Below are positions 20,154 to 27,989 of a DNA stretch of 64,000 nucleotides, piece after piece. The position numbers were made by a program, and so were the translations under genes. The stretch covers positions 62,001 through 126,000 of the forward strand of contig NZ_VSJJ01000005.1 in the NCBI RefSeq assembly GCF_008369405.1, written 5' to 3'. The number at the start of each line of letters is the position of its first letter. The stretch's first letter is position 1. Source of the stretch: Streptococcus cristatus. Lineage in GTDB: Bacteria > Bacillota > Bacilli > Lactobacillales > Streptococcaceae. The notes under the pieces were generated by a model. That model searched no databases and had not been told where the DNA came from. It saw only the letters and a program-made list of their open reading frames with translations.

Positions 20154-20871
20154 GTTTCTCTTCCTTTCTAAATCTATCTCTATCAAACTCCTTATCTTGG
20201 ATCATATCTGAGGACACTTCTATACGCCTGATGGGAGTTGTTTCTTCGACATCATTATGGTGTTGGTAAGCATAGATAATATAAAACCATGTTCGATATA
20301 AGTAAGGACCCATAGTCATAAAGAGAAATGACATTCCCCATCCCCAAAAATACTCATGCCCTAACATACCTAAAAAAACACAGCAAAGAGATAAAATTAA
20401 GGGTGGCCCCATTACAAAATTATAGACATTTCTGATGGCCTTGGCAGATATAATCTCTTCAGAATCCAAATCAACCAAACAACTCATGACGATAATAATA
20501 ACAAGGGCATAAATAAGGGGGAGTAAAAGTTTTAAGCTAATAAAACTATAGTCACCGCTCATAGCACTAAAGCCAACAATGGCATAAACATGACCAGTCA
20601 GATACATTAGATAGGTCCCAAAACTCGTTAAAATCCCTCGCTTAAGATCTAGTAAAAATACTAGATTTAAAACCCAAACAACAATTCCTGTCATAATCAA
20701 CCCTTGATACAAAGAGGGATTGTTGAGTACCTCTAATCCTCCTGCAAAAAACGCCAAAAAGGATATAGGATATAAAATAAAAATCCCATTTAATACGCCC
20801 CAAAGTGGAACTGGTCCATGGACACTCCTTCTTTGAAACTCAAAAAATTTTTTGATTCTTTCAATAGTCAT
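20146..20871 (-). CDS. Polytopic membrane protein, unknown
   Basis: 241 aa with about six transmembrane helices (roughly residues 22-46, 57-75, 83-103, 109-130, 154-172, 176-197) and a charged C-terminal tail of ~40 residues. I do not recognise the family. It overlaps the small LXG-like gene upstream by 4 nt and the DUF5085-like gene downstream by 8 nt. In an LXG-type locus a membrane protein in this position may be an immunity protein against a membrane- or wall-targeting toxin, but that is inference from context. Confidence 0.6.
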   Translation of the reverse strand: MTIERIKKFFEFQRRSVHGPVPLWGVLNGIFILYPISFLAFFAGGLEVLNNPSLYQGLIMTGIVVWVLNLVFLLDLKRGILTSFGTYLMYLTGHVYAIVGFSAMSGDYSFISLKLLLPLIYALVIIIVMSCLVDLDSEEIISAKAIRNVYNFVMGPPLILSLCCVFLGMLGHEYFWGWGMSFLFMTMGPYLYRTWFYIIYAYQHHNDVEETTPIRRIEVSSDMIQDKEFDRDRFRKEEKHD

Positions 20872-21053
20872 TTAAACCATCCTCTCATGCCTTTAATCAG
20901 GCCATTAACTCCTTTTTTAAGACCATCTGTAGAGACAACTTGAGACAAACAGCTTCTGGCTTTTGTTAGCTCGCCCTTGATACTACCTACCGATGCACTC
21001 AAGGCCGATTTCTGAGCTTGTAGTCCATATAAATTAATATTTATTTTCATCAT
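20868..21053 (-). CDS. Short LXG-like N-terminal domain protein (probably truncated toxin)
   Basis: 61 aa. MKININLYGLQAQKSALSAS followed by a Ser/Ala-rich helix and a VSTDGLK turn looks like the first helical hairpin of an LXG/WXG-type secretion domain, which normally extends ~200 residues and precedes a toxin domain. Here it ends after ~60 residues in GLIKGMRGWFK and is followed directly (4-nt overlap) by a membrane protein gene. It is either a deletion derivative of an LXG toxin or a small WXG-like partner protein. Confidence 0.5.
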   Translation of the reverse strand: MMKININLYGLQAQKSALSASVGSIKGELTKARSCLSQVVSTDGLKKGVNGLIKGMRGWFK

Positions 21054-21104
21054 TATAACCTAAAAGAAGCATTTTTTCTAGCTCACTCATTAGAGAACAA
21101 AAAG

Positions 21105-21128
21105 ATCCCAAGAGAAAACTCTCGGGAT
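21105..21128 (-). terminator. terminator after the 71-aa gene
   Basis: ATCCC-AGAG arms pairing with CTCT-GGGAT around an AAAA loop, with a T-run (AAAAAG on the plus strand) downstream in the minus direction. It separates the 71-aa gene from the 61-aa LXG-like gene, so the latter must start from a promoter at about 21055-21100 or from readthrough. Confidence 0.75.
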
Positions 21129-21169
21129 TTCTACCTTACTCCCAATCGGTAAAGCAGTACGTTTTGACA

Positions 21170-21385
21170 TTAATTTACTCCTTCTAAATACTTCTTAGCT
21201 TCCTGAACATAGAAGAGCTCAGGATTTTCATTGCTAATACTCTCAAATAGGGCGCGTGTGCGAACTTTGTCACCTTTCAATTGCGCATTAAGCGCATCAT
21301 AATAAGAAAACATTTGACTGATTGCCTCTATTTGAATCAAGATGTTCTCAGTCGCTGAACCAACTATTTTCTTTACCAATTTCAT
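21170..21385 (-). CDS. Small helical protein of the LXG-like locus
   Basis: 71 aa, predicted all-helical, no membrane segment, no Cys. GGAAAG lies 6 nt before the ATG, and the gene begins 3 nt after the stop of the LXG C-terminal remnant, so it was once the next gene after the toxin. Its position immediately after the toxin is where immunity or accessory genes sit. The 3' end is duplicated at 19191-19253. No family recognised. Confidence 0.6.
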   Translation of the reverse strand: MKLVKKIVGSATENILIQIEAISQMFSYYDALNAQLKGDKVRTRALFESISNENPELFYVQEAKKYLEGVN

Positions 21386-21388
21386 ATA

Positions 21389-21765
21389 TTACTTTCCTTT
21401 ATCATTAAAAATAGATACTCCGATAAAGATACTGAATACCGCACCTATAGCTTTAACGAATCCAAAAGTACCGAGCACAGCACCTATCGCAGGAGCGGCA
21501 ACTATTCCAACAACGACAGCACCTACAGCAAATGCAGTCTTGATTGGATTCTCTGCCACCCACACAAGTGCATTTCACATATGATCAACATTCCTCTGTC
21601 CGATTTCATCAGTAACTGTCAATGTAGCCAAGTCCTGCTTCACTGTGACAGTCTCCTTTACAGAAAGAGATTGGATACCATTTTTAGTCCTAGAGAAAAT
21701 CTTCTATTCAAAATACTCTTTAGTAGTCACAGTATTAGAATAATTATAACATAAAGATTTTTCAC
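21389..21765 (-). pseudogene. Broken C-terminal part of an LXG-type toxin
   Basis: One reading frame on the minus strand stays coding-like from about 21765 to the TAA at 21389, but has two in-frame stops: a TAG after KEYFE (about 21705) and a TGA after QRNVDHM (about 21575). Restoring the TGA to TGG gives HMWNALVWVAENPIKTAF. The end is a Gly/Ala/Val-rich, glycine-zipper-like hydrophobic stretch (about 45 residues) like the pore-forming tails of membrane-acting LXG toxins. No start or N-terminal domain is present upstream. Confidence 0.65.
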
Positions 21766-21810
21766 TTTATATGTTTAACTGTTACGCCTTTCCTAGATGA
21801 ACACAAAATA

Positions 21811-21843
21811 AAAACTTTAGACGTTTGAATCGTCTAAAGTTTT
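21811..21843. terminator. terminator downstream of trhO
   Basis: Arms AAAACTTTAGACG (21811-21823) and CGTCTAAAGTTTT (21831-21843), 13 bp, loop of 7, A/T runs on both sides. It ends trhO reading leftward. Confidence 0.85.
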
Positions 21844-21860
21844 TTATCTTCACGATTAAA

Positions 21861-22847
21861 TTACTGAGCTACCACTGTTTCCAAGCTTTCTCCAATCGCA
21901 GCCAAACGTTCCATCACTTCTGCTTGGCTCAAGCCGTTTTCAGTCACATAGCGGTTGCGAGGGTGAACACGGCATTCATGAGAACAGCCACGGAGGTACT
22001 TGTCTTCATTTTCTTCTGAAGTCAAGATGCGGCGGTTACACTCTGGATTGCCACAGTTGACATAGCGCTCGCAAGGAGTACCGTCAAACCAGTCTTTCCC
22101 AATCACAACTGGATCAACATGGTTGATATCAACCGAGATACGCTCATCAAAGACATACATCTTGCCGTCCCAAAGCTCACCTTGAACTTCTGGATCCTTG
22201 CCGTAAGTCGCAATTCCTCCGTGCAATTGACCGACATCCTTGTAGCCTTCACGTACCATCCAGCCTGAGAATTTCTCACAGCGAACACCACCAGTACAGT
22301 AAACAACCACGCGCTTGTCCATAAACTTCTCTTTGTTATCACGAACCCATTGCGGAAGCTCGCGGAAGTTGCGGATGTCTGGACGAATGGCCCCACGGAA
22401 GTGGCCCAGATCGTACTCGTAGTCGTTACGAGTGTCTAGGACAACTGTATCTTCGTCCAAGAGGGCTTCCTTAAATTCCTTAGGTGACAGGTAAGCACCT
22501 GTCGTCTCCAGCGGGTTGATATCATTGTCAAAGTCATTGTCTTCCAAGCCCAAGTGGACGATTTCTTTCTTGTAGCGAACAAACATTTTCTTGAAGGCTT
22601 GCTCATTTTCTTCGTCAATCTTGAACCAAAGATCTTCCATGCCTGGAAGGCTGTGCACATAATCCATGTATTTTTGAGTGGTTTCATAATCACCAGAAAC
22701 CGTTCCGTTGATTCCCTCATCAGCCACCAAGATACGGCCTTTCAGACCGATGGATTTACAGAAGGCCAGATGATCAGCTGCAAATTTCTCAGCATTCTCA
22801 ATCGGAACATATTTGTAATAAAGTAATACGCGAATATCTTTTGCCAT
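21861..22847 (-). CDS. trhO: tRNA uridine(34) hydroxylase, rhodanese-like
   Basis: 328 aa (YceA/TrhO family). N-terminal acylphosphatase-like ferredoxin-fold domain, central rhodanese domain with the active-site loop CTGGVRCEK, and a C-terminal Cys-rich region ([21 protein letters not shown]) that may bind metal. It catalyses oxygen-dependent 5-hydroxylation of U34 in tRNAs on the way to 5-methoxyuridine-type wobble modifications. It is monocistronic with its own terminator. Confidence 0.93.
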   Translation of the reverse strand: MAKDIRVLLYYKYVPIENAEKFAADHLAFCKSIGLKGRILVADEGINGTVSGDYETTQKYMDYVHSLPGMEDLWFKIDEENEQAFKKMFVRYKKEIVHLGLEDNDFDNDINPLETTGAYLSPKEFKEALLDEDTVVLDTRNDYEYDLGHFRGAIRPDIRNFRELPQWVRDNKEKFMDKRVVVYCTGGVRCEKFSGWMVREGYKDVGQLHGGIATYGKDPEVQGELWDGKMYVFDERISVDINHVDPVVIGKDWFDGTPCERYVNCGNPECNRRILTSEENEDKYLRGCSHECRVHPRNRYVTENGLSQAEVMERLAAIGESLETVVAQ

Positions 22848-22983
22848 AAGATTTCAACTCTCATTTCTCTATAAATTTTCTGAATTTTTTAATTCATCTA
22901 TTTATTATAACCTGATTGAAAAAACTGGGCAAAAAATTTGTTTGGAAAATAGCAGAGCGGGAATCTCTATGCAGAAAAGAAGG

Positions 22984-23474
22984 TTAGCCCTCGTTCTCCA
23001 AGTCTTCCAAATACTTTTCAAAGCGCTTTTTCTGCCACTTGTTTATATACTCCAAGAAAATATTGACCAGCAGTATAATAGGAAAGTGAATGACAAAAGT
23101 AATGAAAATAACAAATAGGAACATGGGGTGAAAAACACTATGATGATAAATAGCATGATTGAGCTGAAAATTCTGGCAGGCAATCGAAAGAGTCAGGAAG
23201 CCTGTCGCAGCCAGCACACCCCAGATAATCAGACTGAAACTATTGTAATAATTAGCTCCCAGATACTGAGTTCGACACATGAAATAAAAACTGGTGATGA
23301 GAATCAAAAGCAAGAAGGCTGATAGTGAACGACTCCCCCATTCATAGCTACAGAGCCCATATATAATGCTAAACTGCCACATAGCATGAGACTGAAACTC
23401 TCCATACCGGCCTTGTTGACCAGTTGCTCTTCGCGTTCGTCTAAGATTTGACGTTTAATAAGTTTTATTCTCAT
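22984..23474 (-). pseudogene. Membrane protein gene with a frameshift near 23380
   Basis: The good start is the ATG at 23474 with AGGAG at 6-nt spacing, encoding MRIKLIKRQILDEREEQLV...MESFSLML; that frame fails soon after. A second frame entered at 23382 (MWQFSIIYGL...) carries the remaining 132 residues, with four hydrophobic segments and a basic tail. Removing two bases (a TG duplication in ATGTGG) joins the frames. The DERxEQL start resembles the DERTxxL starts of the two proteins at 24158 and 24679, so all three may be related. Either a real pseudogene or a sequence error. Confidence 0.65.
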
Positions 23475-23483
23475 TCCAAGCTC

Positions 23484-24161
23484 CTATACTTCTACTCCAA
23501 AAATAGGGATTAACAACATCAGAATGGCAGGAAGTCCGTTATTTATCATGTGAACTGCAATACTGACTTCCAAACGCCGAGTTCGATAAGCCAGCAAGGT
23601 CAAAATCACAGAAGAACCGCCATAAATTACAAAAGACATGATATTGGTTGGGCCATGAAAAAGCGCAAAGAGCAGCCCGCCTATGATATAGCCCCAGCTT
23701 TCATAGCCTTTAAAGATTTTTAGAGGAATGATGCCACGGAAAATAATTTCTTCTGCGATAGGCGCTAAAACTCCAAGCATGATGGGCAACGAAATCATAT
23801 CTCCTCTTCGGAACTCCTCCATCAAAGATGCCTGATTAGCCGTTGTCACTTCTCCATGCAGCCACCGGAGTAATACCGTCCCAAGGACAGATATGAGCAA
23901 CATGCTTAAGAGGCCTAGAGCAATTCGCTTCCCGTCTCCTTGTTGAAAGATTTTTCCAGACTGAGATAAGATTCCAGCCTTCTTTGCTACCACGACAAAG
24001 ACCAGCAAAGTGAGGAAAATCAGCAAAATACCAAGACCAAGGCTCCACTGTTTGGGAAATTGATAAGTTATTGCTAGCTGCTGAATCAGCATAGGGAGGA
24101 CATACAAGGCCAAGGCTAAAAAAGCGCAGCCAACCCAGATCAATCGTTTCCACCAAGTCAT
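23484..24161 (-). CDS. CPBP family intramembrane metalloprotease
   Basis: 225 aa, about six to seven transmembrane helices. The three CPBP (Abi) motifs are present: EEIIFRG (Glu-Glu and Arg), LFALFHGPTN (His) and HMINNGLPA (His-Asn). These residues form the intramembrane metal site in Rce1-like proteases. In streptococci such proteins are often bacteriocin-immunity or peptide-maturation factors. It overlaps the preceding membrane protein gene by 4 nt, placing it in the XRE-controlled operon. Confidence 0.88.
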   Translation of the reverse strand: MTWWKRLIWVGCAFLALALYVLPMLIQQLAITYQFPKQWSLGLGILLIFLTLLVFVVVAKKAGILSQSGKIFQQGDGKRIALGLLSMLLISVLGTVLLRWLHGEVTTANQASLMEEFRRGDMISLPIMLGVLAPIAEEIIFRGIIPLKIFKGYESWGYIIGGLLFALFHGPTNIMSFVIYGGSSVILTLLAYRTRRLEVSIAVHMINNGLPAILMLLIPIFGVEV

Positions 24162-24634
24162 TCTTCATCCTCCAATTCCTGATCGAGCTTTGCCTGACCT
24201 TTGCCGTTTAGGTAAAGACTGATCTTGTCCATGGTCAAGCTTCCAAGCATAAACAGTACCATTGCAAGAGCCAGCTTGAGCAGATACAAAAGGCTCAACA
24301 TGCTAGCCAGACTTTCTCGCTGACCCAAGAAATCAATACCCATAACGATGAAAGCAAAGACGACTCCACCGCCAAAACGCTCTGGCCATTTTTCCTCTCT
24401 CACCATATCACGAACATCAATCCCTAGACTTAAGCGACGAAGCAAGGCATATAGACCTACCAGGGTAAGCAGAATACCTTCTGGCAGATAGGCCAGCAAG
24501 CTTAGATGGAGGACATAGGCTTTGAAAAACACAGAGATAGCCAAGAAAAGAAACATTCCTAGCACTAGTTCTCCCGCAACTTTGCCGTCCAATTTCTCTG
24601 TTCGTTCATCTTTTATAACAGGCTGCTTCTTCAT
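24158..24634 (-). CDS. DUF6773-like membrane protein, paralogue of the gene at 24679
   Basis: 158 aa with four transmembrane helices in two hairpins and a conserved start KDERTEKLDGKVAGELV. The ATG at 24634 is chosen over one at 24673 because the same leader (AAGAAAGTGAG then ATG) precedes the paralogue at 25173. Both end in an acidic DQELE tail. The pair looks like a tandem duplication. Function is unknown; the neighbours (small XRE regulator, CPBP protease) suggest a stress- or peptide-responsive membrane locus. Confidence 0.65.
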   Translation of the reverse strand: MKKQPVIKDERTEKLDGKVAGELVLGMFLFLAISVFFKAYVLHLSLLAYLPEGILLTLVGLYALLRRLSLGIDVRDMVREEKWPERFGGGVVFAFIVMGIDFLGQRESLASMLSLLYLLKLALAMVLFMLGSLTMDKISLYLNGKGQAKLDQELEDEE

Positions 24635-24678
24635 TTTCTTTCTCACTTTCTTATTTATAAGTTGAAGATTCATTGATT

Positions 24679-25173
24679 CTAATTCTCATCATTTTCTAGT
24701 TCTTGGTCTAATAAAACCTGTCTCTTCTGATAAAAATAATTGACTCCCTTGTCTAAAATACTAGAGAGAACCAGTATCAGCGCAATAATAAAAATAAATT
24801 GTAAAAATGGATGATGGCGAAAGAATGGTCGAATAGCTGAATTTCCACCTAACATCTGAACAGCCACGATTACAATCGCTAAGATAGCTCCGTTAGCCAA
24901 ACGACTTCTGAGTGTGCGAACACTACTAGTTGGATGATGGCGTCTGATGTCTAGACCCAGCTGCCAGCTCCGAATTCCTGCATATAGCTCCATCCCTAAA
25001 ATAATCAAGATTTCTGGTAAGTAGCCTTCTACTGGCACATGCCAAATCATGATTTTGATAAAAATAGAAATAACGAGCAAAATGATCGCAAAAAATGCAA
25101 CTTCATTGCCTAATTTTCGTTCAAGTTGTAGAGTCCGCTCGTCTGTATAGACTTTTTGTGGTTTGTCTTTCAT
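24679..25173 (-). CDS. DUF6773-like membrane protein
   Basis: 164 aa, four predicted transmembrane helices, N-terminal TDERTLQLERKLGNEVAFF and C-terminal LLDQELENDEN. Residues 20-110 parallel the 158-aa protein behind it (helix, xYLPExxxxLxGLYAxxR, GLDIR block). The start at 25173 gives the paralogue-like N-terminus; the longer frame from 25287 overlaps the regulator gene. It lies 19 nt after the XRE gene. Confidence 0.65.
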   Translation of the reverse strand: MKDKPQKVYTDERTLQLERKLGNEVAFFAIILLVISIFIKIMIWHVPVEGYLPEILIILGMELYAGIRSWQLGLDIRRHHPTSSVRTLRSRLANGAILAIVIVAVQMLGGNSAIRPFFRHHPFLQFIFIIALILVLSSILDKGVNYFYQKRQVLLDQELENDEN

Positions 25174-25192
25174 TTTCTTACTCACTTTCTTA

Positions 25193-25390
25193 CTATTCTT
25201 CCCAAAACAATTGATCCAACGTTTTATTGAGGCATTTACAAATGGCCAAGCATAGACTAAGGCTGGGATTGTACTTGCCTGCCTCAATCAGGCCTATGGT
25301 CTGACGGGTCACGCCAATAGCATCAGCCAAGTCACCTTGGGTCATGTCATGCTCAACCCGTGCCATCTTGAGCTTAAGATTTTTTGCCAT
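25193..25390 (-). CDS. Small XRE-family transcriptional regulator
   Basis: 65 aa consisting almost only of a helix-turn-helix ([30 protein letters not shown]), of the YozG/Cro-like type with C-terminal LDQLFWEE. The ATG at 25390 has AAGGATGG at proper spacing; the longer frame from 25411 lacks one. It lies behind a two-helix membrane protein and ahead of the DUF6773-like genes, the common layout of small-XRE/membrane-protein operons. The repeated element at the operon promoter is its likely operator. Confidence 0.85.
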   Translation of the reverse strand: MAKNLKLKMARVEHDMTQGDLADAIGVTRQTIGLIEAGKYNPSLSLCLAICKCLNKTLDQLFWEE

Positions 25391-25574
25391 GGTCACCATC
25401 CTTATCGTCATTTTTTTGCCCGCCTATGGTGTAGAAAGTACAGCCGAGGGCAACATCAGCACAAGCGAGTATGATAAAGGTTTGATTCTTCCGAATCATG
25501 CCCACAACTAGTAAAATTGTGACTGATACAAGACAAATAAGCAGTATAAGCAGATCATTCACTTTTTTATTCAT
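25374..25574 (-). CDS. Small two-helix membrane protein
   Basis: 66 aa: transmembrane helices at about residues 8-27 and 32-51, then an acidic/basic hydrophilic tail ([14 protein letters not shown]). First gene of the operon, with AAAGGAG at 8-nt spacing. Its 3' end overlaps the start of the XRE gene. No family recognised; such small proteins often accompany YozG-type regulators. Confidence 0.65.
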   Translation of the reverse strand: MNKKVNDLLILLICLVSVTILLVVGMIRKNQTFIILACADVALGCTFYTIGGQKNDDKDGDHGKKS

Positions 25575-25603
25575 ATCTACGCTCCTTTCATTTTCATAAG
25601 TAC

Positions 25604-25640
25604 ATTATACAATATATTTTAAATAATGCAATATATAAAT
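25604..25640 (-). promoter_or_regulatory. promoter with repeated element (putative XRE operator)
   Basis: On the minus strand TTGCAT (25626-25631), 16-nt spacer, TATAAT (25604-25609). The region contains two copies of ATATATTG(C/T)AT(T/A)AT spaced about two helical turns apart and covering the -35 and -10 boxes. This suits binding of a small dimeric XRE repressor and autoregulation. Confidence 0.55.
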
Positions 25641-25669
25641 TACATTTTGTTTTTTATTTTGTACAAAAA

Positions 25670-25692
25670 AAGATTGGGATTTTCCCAATCTT
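25670..25692 (-). terminator. terminator behind the UPF0397 S-component gene
   Basis: Arms AAGATTGGGA (25670-25679) and TCCCAATCTT (25683-25692), tetraloop region, then a T-run in the minus direction (A7 on the plus strand). It insulates the ECF S-component/SAM hydrolase operon from the XRE operon. Confidence 0.85.
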
Positions 25693-25708
25693 GTAATATC
25701 TAGTTCCA

Positions 25709-26272
25709 TTAATCTTTCTTAAGGCTGCCTGAGCGAGTCTGAGTACGGGCGTAGGCTAGTAAGAGCAAGGTTCCTGCTACGGCAACTGTCACTCCATTGG
25801 AAAGAGTTGCTACAAATCCTTGCACAAAGACCTTATTAACTGGCTCGCTATAAATCAAGATATCGCCAATCGGAGCGATCAAGAGCCAGACAAAAGCATT
25901 AGCCAACAGCTGGAAGATATTGAAGTTGACGATGTCCTTCACTTCAAAAACGCCTTCTGCTGCACGAATGCGATTTTTAAACAAACCAAGAATGAAACCA
26001 AAGAAGGCACTAGCGATAATCCATGACCACCAGAGACCGTAGCCAGCCATAGCATCTTTGATAACGTGACCAATCAAGCCCATCAGGAAACCGACAAAAG
26101 GGCCGAAAACGACACTAAAGAGAGCCTGAACCGCATATTGCAACTGAATACTAGTATTTGGGACAGGTGTTGGAATGCTAATCATTCCGATAACTACAAA
26201 AAGTGCAGCTCCAATCCCCGTTGCAACGACTTCTTTAATGGTAAACTTTGTATCTAACAATTTCTTTTTCAT
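25709..26272 (-). CDS. ECF transporter S component, UPF0397 family
   Basis: 187 aa with about five to six transmembrane helices. Family features are the N-terminal [36 protein letters not shown] and the closing [18 protein letters not shown]. It captures a small-molecule substrate for an ECF transporter; the substrate of this family is not established as far as I know. In pneumococcus the homologue is followed directly by a double ATPase and EcfT, but here those genes are at 15.7-18.2 kb, and the neighbour is instead a SAM hydrolase (12 nt upstream). Confidence 0.85.
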   Translation of the reverse strand: MKKKLLDTKFTIKEVVATGIGAALFVVIGMISIPTPVPNTSIQLQYAVQALFSVVFGPFVGFLMGLIGHVIKDAMAGYGLWWSWIIASAFFGFILGLFKNRIRAAEGVFEVKDIVNFNIFQLLANAFVWLLIAPIGDILIYSEPVNKVFVQGFVATLSNGVTVAVAGTLLLLAYARTQTRSGSLKKD

Positions 26273-26283
26273 AATGTTCTCCT

Positions 26284-27129
26284 TTAATTTTCTATACGTT
26301 TAATCTCAATATGCCATTGAGCACCAACACCGACATTGTAAGCTTTGGCAAAGGAACCTTGGTTAATAGCCAAGCCCACCCGATAAAGGGAATTGATGTA
26401 TAAAATCGGCTGACCAATACGAACATCCGCAAAAGACTTGCCATAGGTCACTTGGTTTTGATAAACCAGCATGTCATTGTTGTAAATGGTGACTTCAAAA
26501 CGGTCGCCAAAATTGGGATCCAAGGTGCAGAATTCCTCACGCGTAATCGAAGTCCAAAGCGAGCCAAAGCGAACATCCAAAATATCAATGGCTCCGCTGA
26601 CCAAATTATCCGCTAGTCTTGTTTCCACAACAGGGATTTCAACAATTTCTTCGACACTCAGTTCTGGGCCAACTTCCTCAAAACTGATATGGCCGCTAGC
26701 TAGCTTGGCACCTGTATAGGCATAGACATCCCGGCCATGGAAAGTATAAGAATGCTCGGTATTCTTCCGGCGATTGTTGACCTCAGAAATTTCACGAATG
26801 GCCACGATGCCGACATGCTTTTTGATAAAGGATAGCGTTCCATTATCAGGAGTTACGATATATTGGTTTTTGCTGGTCTTAGCAACTACGCTTTTTCGCT
26901 TGGAACCCACTCCCGGATCCACGACCGAGACAAAGGTCGTTCCCTCTGGCCAGTAATCTACCGTTTGAAAGAGACGATAACTACCCTCAAAGATATTGTA
27001 AGGGGTGATATCATGGGTCAAATGATGGATTTTCAGCGTTGGCGATTCCTCCAAAGCCACTCCAATCATAGCCGACACTGCTCCATCTACCAGACCGAAG
27101 TCCGACTGCAGCACTAATATGTTGTTCAT
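26284..27129 (-). CDS. SAM hydrolase / SAM hydroxide adenosyltransferase (DUF62)
   Basis: 281 aa. The family motifs are visible: N-terminal [17 protein letters not shown] (residues 8-24), [21 protein letters not shown] and [16 protein letters not shown]. Characterised members split S-adenosylmethionine with water into adenosine and methionine using an Asp-Arg-His set. It lies upstream of, and in operon with, a UPF0397 ECF S component. With a nucleoside phosphorylase/ECF module and the methionine importer nearby, a SAM/adenosine/methionine salvage theme is plausible but unproven. Confidence 0.85.
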   Translation of the reverse strand: MNNILVLQSDFGLVDGAVSAMIGVALEESPTLKIHHLTHDITPYNIFEGSYRLFQTVDYWPEGTTFVSVVDPGVGSKRKSVVAKTSKNQYIVTPDNGTLSFIKKHVGIVAIREISEVNNRRKNTEHSYTFHGRDVYAYTGAKLASGHISFEEVGPELSVEEIVEIPVVETRLADNLVSGAIDILDVRFGSLWTSITREEFCTLDPNFGDRFEVTIYNNDMLVYQNQVTYGKSFADVRIGQPILYINSLYRVGLAINQGSFAKAYNVGVGAQWHIEIKRIEN

Positions 27130-27225
27130 CTTATTCCTCCCAGACCTTGAACCTGATATTCTCCAAGTCTTCTAATCTTACCAAAATTAGGCTCTTTCCG
27201 CTAGAGCTAGAGGCATAGGATTTTT

Positions 27226-27342
27226 TTATAACTGTCTATTTCTCAAAGATATAGCATGCAAGCTAGGGTATTTTTCTGGATCAAACTTATGCCAGAACAA
27301 TTCCTCGAGTAAGCTAAGATAGTAAAGTCCGGCAGCTTTCAT
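27226..27342 (-). CDS. 38-aa ORF between the two S-component operons, possible gene remnant
   Basis: An ATG at 27342 opens 38 coding-like codons (starts MKAAGLYYLSLLEELFWHKF, ends SLRNRQL). No clear ribosome binding site is present, and the frame runs on upstream into the end of the MptD-type gene without a stop for a few codons. Aromatic- and Leu-rich, soluble-looking. It may be the 3' end of a lost gene. Not recognised. Confidence 0.3.
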   Translation of the reverse strand: MKAAGLYYLSLLEELFWHKFDPEKYPSLHAISLRNRQL

Positions 27343-27356
27343 CTTGCTTAACTTTT

Positions 27357-27953
27357 TTATGACTGAAAATCAGCTTTTTCACTGCGTTTCTTTACTAGAT
27401 ATTGACCCAGCAGGCCACCGATTAAAGCACCTGCCACTACCATCACGATAAAACTAGCGATGGTCGGAAAATCCAACGGCAGCAAAATCCGATTGATGTA
27501 TTCTGCTGTCTTACCACGCGCTACCAAGCTATCAATATAAGCTTGACGCGCTAGCCACATGAGGATAATAGGCCCCGAATTGACAAAAGAGAAACAAACA
27601 AAGGAAAGCAGATTCCAGAATTTATTTTCGTATTTGCCCAAGCCTGCAATCGTGTCCGCCAAGAGACCGAACACCAACCCCGGCAAACCAGCAATCATAA
27701 AATGACCAGACAGGAGGAAGAAACCTCCCATTATTAGGCCTACTAAGCTGATCGCTCCAAATTTCTTAATCTTACTTTGCAGCAACATATAAACGCTTCC
27801 GCCAAAAACTGCAGCAAAGACTGGAGCATAAAGCATATTGCCAGCATTGTCAAAAAAGTGGCCTACTAGTACTCCTAGTCCGACACAGAGAAAGTAGAGC
27901 AGAGCAAAGACTCCCGTCCATTTCAACTCTTTAAGTGTTAACGATGTCATCAT
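27357..27953 (-). CDS. ECF transporter S component, MptD/Trep_Strep family
   Basis: 198 aa, about six transmembrane helices, Gly-rich membrane segments (VVAGALIGGLLGQYLVKKR at the C-terminus) typical of the Trep_Strep/MptD group of ECF substrate-specific proteins. Substrate unknown. The genes normally adjacent in this family (double ATPase, EcfT) are in the 15.7-18.2 kb operon. Two Met codons stand at the start; either could be used. A 475-nt region with possible RNA structure lies upstream. Confidence 0.78.
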   Translation of the reverse strand: MMTSLTLKELKWTGVFALLYFLCVGLGVLVGHFFDNAGNMLYAPVFAAVFGGSVYMLLQSKIKKFGAISLVGLIMGGFFLLSGHFMIAGLPGLVFGLLADTIAGLGKYENKFWNLLSFVCFSFVNSGPIILMWLARQAYIDSLVARGKTAEYINRILLPLDFPTIASFIVMVVAGALIGGLLGQYLVKKRSEKADFQS

Positions 27954-27989
27954 CGATTCCTTTCTAATTCTGAAGTCAAAACTTCATAA

